NCBI GenBank assembly: GCA_016198635.1
Contig: JACQIF010000014.1
Location: 1 to 9,011, forward strand
DNA from: Candidatus Aenigmatarchaeota archaeon
Lineage (GTDB): Archaea; Aenigmatarchaeota; Aenigmatarchaeia; PWEA01; JACQIF01
Direction of reading: 5' to 3'
Length of the DNA: 9,011 nucleotides
Shown: piece after piece, positions 6,606-9,011 of the stretch
How the letters are laid out: every line of letters begins with the position of its first letter
Position numbering within the stretch: position 1 is the stretch's first letter
Notes under the pieces: generated by a model
Database searches by the model: none
The model's input: only the letters and a program-made list of their open reading frames with translations
What the model was told of the DNA's origin: nothing
Made by a program: the position numbers and the translations under genes

Positions 6606-6629
6606 TTGACGACGACGTGGCCGGTCGTT
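6606..6629 (-). repeat. TR-only segment 3 (24 nt) with hairpin
   Basis: Absent from the VR, and in frame. ACGAC (6612-6616) pairs with GTCGT (6624-6628) around a 7-nt loop. This is the weakest of the three stems and could arise by chance on its own. Confidence 0.65.
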
Positions 6630-6686
6630 CTCATCAGAGTGCCAATTGGACCTGACAGAGCGGTTTAGCGTAGCCCTTCCATCCAA

Positions 6687-6700
6687 GAGTCACGTGACTC
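6687..6700. repeat. Perfect 14-bp palindrome
   Basis: GAGTCACGTGACTC is identical on both strands, with no spacer. It lies 26 nt 5' of the TR in the direction of transcription. It could be a protein-binding site. An RNA hairpin is less likely in its fully paired form, since a loop would have to open its centre. Confidence 0.85.
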
Positions 6701-6780
6701 CACTGCGGCTTTAGCTTTCGGTTCTCTACTCACTATCGCCGCTGTATTTCATGTCGGTTTCCCGAACTATGGAAAGACGT

Positions 6781-6791
6781 ATAGCCCGAGC
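6781..6791 (-). repeat. 5' arm of inverted repeat bracketing the TR
   Basis: Reads GCTCGGGCTAT on the minus strand, the exact complement of the arm at 6480-6490. It lies 38-48 nt after the stop codon of the target gene, so the paired form would define a TR RNA of about 310 nt. Confidence 0.7.
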
Positions 6792-6828
6792 TGTCGCTGG
6801 TTGGGTGTGAGACTTCACTAAAATGCGT

Positions 6829-7548
6829 TTACTCTTCGAGCTGCGGCGCAATCGCCCTGTAGCGTCCAGCGTCGCGTCTCAATGCGTCAAGCTCACGACG
6901 ACCGACCTGCACGACCTCTGGTTTCACTTTTTCAAAGGCGGCGAGCCCCCTAGCATTCGCGAGCGAGGGCCTGCTCGCATAGGCACCGAGGCGCCGCTCA
7001 CCAGAGCGCCAATAGGACCCGACAGAGCTAAAGTCTTGTTCTGGGTTGTAGACGCCACCGCGAGCGACGTCATGCTTTGGCGCTGGCATACCACCAGAGA
7101 CGAGAGTGTCTACGAAATCGTTAGTGTTAAGTTTGACTGGGACACGCGTTCCTTCGTAAGCGAAGACGCCGCCTGACTTTGGCTTCACGGTTGGCCTGAA
7201 GATTGCATAGTTTCCTTCTACGTTGATAACTTCAGCGTTGTGCAACCAACCTTTTACGATAGGTTCGCGGAACGCTGGGTTTGTGTTGGCCTGTTCTAGA
7301 GTCGTCTCAAACGACACGACCGAGAAGTCGCCTTCTGACGCTTCACCATAAGCCTGTGCAAGGAAAGTTTGCTGTCTGTGGTTTGTGCGAGCGACGTAGT
7401 TCGTACCCCAATCATCGCGGAAGCCCTTTGGGAGCTTCTTTGGCTTGGTTGTTTTGAGATAGGAAACGCCTTCTGCTACGGGTTCGAGAACGAGGCCTAA
7501 CGCGTCGCGACGATCGAAGAGTTCTTGGATAGCTTGTATTTCAGACAT
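6829..7548 (-). CDS. DGR variable target protein
   Basis: 239 residues from the ATG at 7548; a TTG one codon upstream is the alternative. GTGAT before the ATG is a fair Shine-Dalgarno match. The VR encodes residues about 174-204. Compared with the TR, nine codons are altered, at residues 177, 179, 181, 183, 188, 190, 192, 196 and 199, mostly from Asn, Asp or His codons; results include Tyr, Gly, Ser and Leu. The region VGSYWRSGERRLGAY recalls the YW-S pattern of C-type-lectin-fold variable proteins, but I cannot assign the fold with confidence. A helical, charged tail of about 35 residues follows the VR, which is longer than usual. There is no signal peptide or membrane helix, so it may be cytoplasmic or exported by another route. 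Ligand unknown. Confidence 0.85.
   Translation of the reverse strand: MSEIQAIQELFDRRDALGLVLEPVAEGVSYLKTTKPKKLPKGFRDDWGTNYVARTNHRQQTFLAQAYGEASEGDFSVVSFETTLEQANTNPAFREPIVKGWLHNAEVINVEGNYAIFRPTVKPKSGGVFAYEGTRVPVKLNTNDFVDTLVSGGMPAPKHDVARGGVYNPEQDFSSVGSYWRSGERRLGAYASRPSLANARGLAAFEKVKPEVVQVGRRELDALRRDAGRYRAIAPQLEE
6939..7028 (-). repeat. DGR variable repeat (VR)
   Basis: 90 nt inside the target gene, colinear with the TR at 6491-6661 but lacking 81 nt of it in three blocks of 24, 24 and 33 nt. All 11 mismatches lie at TR adenines: eight are A to G and three change A to T or C in the simple reading of single sites, with two adjacent double changes. The 14 bases at the 3' edge (6939-6952) equal those of the TR and are likely the initiation site for mutagenic homing. 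Confidence 0.92.
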
Positions 7549-7578
7549 CAAATCACTGTTACCATTATACGATGATAA

Positions 7579-7586
7579 CTATATAA
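7579..7586 (-). promoter_or_regulatory. TATA-like box for the DGR cassette
   Basis: Reads TTATATAG on the minus strand, about 34 nt before the target-gene ATG. A start about 25 nt downstream would leave a leader of about 8-9 nt that just includes the GTGAT ribosome-binding sequence. No second promoter before the TR or RT was recognised, so one transcript could carry target, TR and RT. Confidence 0.45.
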
Positions 7587-7654
7587 GCTTTAAATTGCAT
7601 TTTTTGAGCGCGAACTATTGTGTTAGCTTATACGGTAAAATATTTATAGTGTAT

Positions 7655-7750
7655 ATGGACGCTATGGCCCCAGAACCTTCAACTCCGATAGATTGTTTGG
7701 ACTGTGGTTATACTTCTTCTCGTCGTTATAGCGCAAAAAACACAGGTTAA
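7655..7750 (+). CDS. Possible 31-aa CxxC small protein
   Basis: An ATG at 7655 opens 31 codons ending TAA at 7750. The peptide contains PIDCLDCGYTSSRR, a single CxxC followed by Gly-Tyr and basic residues, like half of a zinc ribbon. AT-rich sequence upstream (TTATAC at 7628-7633 and TATTTATAG at 7641-7649) could serve as promoter. A hairpin follows the stop. A metal-binding peptide is possible, but an ORF this short can occur by chance, and I know of no family for it. Confidence 0.3.
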   Translation: MDAMAPEPSTPIDCLDCGYTSSRRYSAKNTG

Positions 7751-7754
7751 TTTG

Positions 7755-7772
7755 GGCTCCGCTCAAGGAGCC
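7755..7772 (+). promoter_or_regulatory. Hairpin abutting the dph2 TATA box
   Basis: GGCTCC and GGAGCC form a 6-bp stem around GCTCAA. Outside it, AATTT and AAATT are also complementary, though offset. The right arm touches the TTTAAATT box of dph2. It may be an operator that blocks the box when bound, or a stem that ends the transcript of the small ORF before it. Confidence 0.45.
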
Positions 7773-7780
7773 TTTAAATT
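7773..7780 (+). promoter_or_regulatory. TATA-like box for dph2
   Basis: TTTAAATT is centred about 27 nt before the ATG at 7803, the spacing of a leaderless transcript. No Shine-Dalgarno sequence lies before that ATG. Confidence 0.55.
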
Positions 7781-7802
7781 AGTTCCTTTCGAGCTATGTT
7801 CC

Positions 7803-8762
7803 ATGGTAGACAACATACGCGAACTCGTGGACGCGGTCAAGACTAAAGGGGCGAAACGCGTGCTCGTGCAGGTACCAGAGGGCCTGCTGATGAAAGCGCA
7901 GGACATACTGGACGCACTTGAGGCCGCGGGCGTGCGCGCCTTTATGTCTCTCGAACCGTGCTACGGCGCTTGCGACCTGCGCGACGCAGAGGCGGAGAGT
8001 CTGGGCTGCGATCTGCTCGTCAACGTCGGACACTCGGACTTTGGCGTCAACGAACGCATTCCTACACTCTACTTCATCTGGAAGGTCGATGCTGACGTAA
8101 AGCCGATACTCGAAAAAGAGTACGAGAAAATATCAGAGTACAAGAGCATCGGTCTGCTGTCGTCCGTTAACTTCCTGCACATTCTCCAAGATGCTAAGGC
8201 TTTCCTGGAGTCCAAGGGTCAACGAGCGTACATCGGAAAGGGCTCGTTGTTGGAAGGACAGGTTCTCGGATGCAACGTCTCAAGCGCGCTCGTTGTCGAC
8301 AAGAACGTCGACGCTTTCCTGTTCGTCGGTTCGGGTCACTTCCACCCGCTTGGGGTTGGCCTGCGCATAGACAAACCTTTCTTCGTGCTGGACCTCGAAC
8401 GTGGGGTTCTCGAACGCCCAGACTACACAAAGTTCCTCAAACAGCGCTATGCGGCGCTTGCGCTCGCCCGTGACGCACGAACGTTCGCAATACTCGTCTC
8501 GGCGAAGCCTGGCCAGCACTTCGTGGACCCAACTGTCATCAAAGAGCGCCTCGGGCGCCTGGGGCGCAAAGCATGGGTCTTTACCATGGACCGCATCACG
8601 CCTGACAAGCTCCTCGGCGTGAACGTAGATGCGTACGTGAACACGGCATGCCCGCGCATAACAGTCGAAAACCGCGGTGCGTTCCGGCGTCCGCTGCTCA
8701 ACCCGGACGAGTTCGCAGAGCTCATGAGGAGCATTGAAAAAGACGCCGGGGTGGCTGCTTGA
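7803..8762 (+). CDS. dph2: Diphthamide synthesis enzyme Dph2 (radical SAM-like)
   Basis: A 319-residue protein of the DPH1/DPH2 family. Archaeal Dph2 works as a homodimer with a [4Fe-4S] cluster. It cleaves SAM to move a 3-amino-3-carboxypropyl group onto the diphthamide histidine of elongation factor 2, the first step of diphthamide synthesis. The three cluster-cysteine regions are present: EPCYGACDL (Cys53 and Cys57, with Cys57 the likely ligand), LGCN (Cys157) and NTACPR (Cys283). VQVPEGLL near residue 23 and VGSGHFHPLG near 175 are also family hallmarks. The ATG at 7803 is chosen over an upstream frame because the family begins near here and a TATA box lies 27 nt before it. Its TGA overlaps the next start by two bases. 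Confidence 0.95.
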   Translation: MVDNIRELVDAVKTKGAKRVLVQVPEGLLMKAQDILDALEAAGVRAFMSLEPCYGACDLRDAEAESLGCDLLVNVGHSDFGVNERIPTLYFIWKVDADVKPILEKEYEKISEYKSIGLLSSVNFLHILQDAKAFLESKGQRAYIGKGSLLEGQVLGCNVSSALVVDKNVDAFLFVGSGHFHPLGVGLRIDKPFFVLDLERGVLERPDYTKFLKQRYAALALARDARTFAILVSAKPGQHFVDPTVIKERLGRLGRKAWVFTMDRITPDKLLGVNVDAYVNTACPRITVENRGAFRRPLLNPDEFAELMRSIEKDAGVAA

Positions 8763-9011
8763 CGGACGTAACGGGAACGCTGAAACAAAATATGTGCGAG
8801 AAGGGCACCGGTGGCAAACCCCTTTTTGTCTACGATACTTACACGAGGGTGGAGAACGGCTCTTACGTCGATTACCTCTATGGTCCTGTAGGCGTCACGA
8901 ACGGGAAGCCAAACGAAATGAACGGAACCAGCGAACAGAAAAAACTATTGGGGATATTCAGGAAAGTGGCTGCCTCGTATATGGAAAGGCCTGTGAAGCT
9001 GGAGTATGAGG
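8759..9011 (+). CDS. Partial unrecognised gene coupled to dph2
   Basis: The frame stays open from a TTG at 8759 (TTGACGG, overlapping the dph2 TGA) to the right edge, 84 codons. GGGGTGG lies 6 nt before the TTG and fits a ribosome-binding site, so TTG is preferred; the first ATG in frame is at 8792. The peptide includes KPLFVYDTYTRVENGSYVDY, then LYGPVGVTNGKPNEM, then KKLLGIFRKVAASYMERPVKLEYE. It looks soluble and alpha/beta. I do not recognise it, and the 3' part is missing. The overlap suggests co-transcription and translational coupling with dph2. A different plus-strand frame ending at 9009 is a shadow of this one. Confidence 0.65.
   Translation, partial: MTDVTGTLKQNMCEKGTGGKPLFVYDTYTRVENGSYVDYLYGPVGVTNGKPNEMNGTSEQKKLLGIFRKVAASYMERPVKLEYE

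Larger units (their letters stand above)
6491..6661 (-). repeat. DGR template repeat (TR)
   Basis: 171 nt that match the VR at 6939-7028 over 90 nt once three segments are set aside. In the aligned 90 nt, 79 are identical and 11 differ, and every difference is an A in the TR coding strand (19 such A in total, 71 other bases unchanged). The TR is rich in AAC and AAT codons in the target frame, the usual design for adenine mutagenesis. The 3'-most 14 bases (6491-6504) are identical in TR and VR and are GC-rich, as expected for the homing-initiation site and its template counterpart. Three stretches (6508-6540, 6566-6589, 6606-6629) have no VR counterpart. Frames open through the TR are not genes. 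Confidence 0.93.
6662..6828 (-). other. Spacer between target gene and TR, probable TR RNA leader
   Basis: 167 nt without a coding frame that I can support, so the whole 6472-6828 stretch holds only this spacer and the TR. It contains the 14-bp palindrome at 6687-6700 and the 5' arm (6781-6791) of the inverted repeat. An avd accessory gene, often found here in bacterial DGRs, is absent: the space is too short. It would be transcribed with the TR from the target-gene promoter. Confidence 0.6.

Noticed and set aside
6350..6686. Several ORFs open through the TR on both strands
   Set aside because: The region is the template repeat; open frames follow from its GC-rich, stop-poor design and from its likeness to the target-gene code.
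6662..6828. Possible avd accessory gene between target and TR
   Set aside because: Only 167 nt are available and no frame of suitable length or helical pattern is present.
6823..7176. Plus-strand 117-residue ORF over the VR
   Set aside because: Antisense shadow of the target gene; no family features.
7704..7802. N-terminal extension of Dph2
   Set aside because: It would cross the hairpin and TATA box; family homology begins at MVDNIREL.

Overview
The window reads as a piece of an archaeal chromosome. The evidence is a Dph2-type diphthamide enzyme, a DUF1512-family membrane protein known only from archaea, an archaeal-type dCTP deaminase and a TrmJ-like tRNA methyltransferase. In addition, several genes have a TATA-like box centred about 26-27 nt from the start codon, the arrangement of leaderless archaeal transcripts. 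Small genes, overlaps and a diversity-generating retroelement (DGR) in a cellular context fit the DPANN-type archaea in which such elements have been reported, but that placement is inference.

Left part (1-2671): a truncated helix-hairpin-helix gene (minus) diverges from a 97-aa membrane protein. Next come a hicB-hicA toxin-antitoxin pair and, convergent to it, a membrane-anchored beta-rich protein. That protein shares one TATA box with the divergent trmJ-like gene. trmJ overlaps the DUF1512 gene (2668-3897) by 4 nt. Four near-contiguous hairpins (3860-3952) sit where the DUF1512 gene meets the convergent dCTP deaminase (minus), and the latter diverges from a rhomboid protease (4619-5299).

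Centre-right (5346-7548, minus strand): a DGR cassette in the order target gene with variable repeat (VR), about 160 nt spacer, template repeat (TR), reverse transcriptase (RT). All 11 substitutions between VR and aligned TR fall at TR adenines. Three observations stand out. (i) The TR (171 nt) is almost twice the VR (90 nt), because three in-frame segments of 24, 24 and 33 nt are absent from the VR, and each contains a self-complementary hairpin. (ii) An 11-bp perfect inverted repeat brackets the TR and its leader, with one arm touching the TR 3' edge. (iii) The RT reading frame is broken at a run of ten G, and nine G would restore it. No avd accessory gene is seen.

Right part (7560-9011): a short CxxC ORF and a hairpin lie before dph2. 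dph2 overlaps the TTG start of an unrecognised gene that runs off the window. The DGR therefore sits between ordinary chromosomal genes, with no phage structural genes visible.
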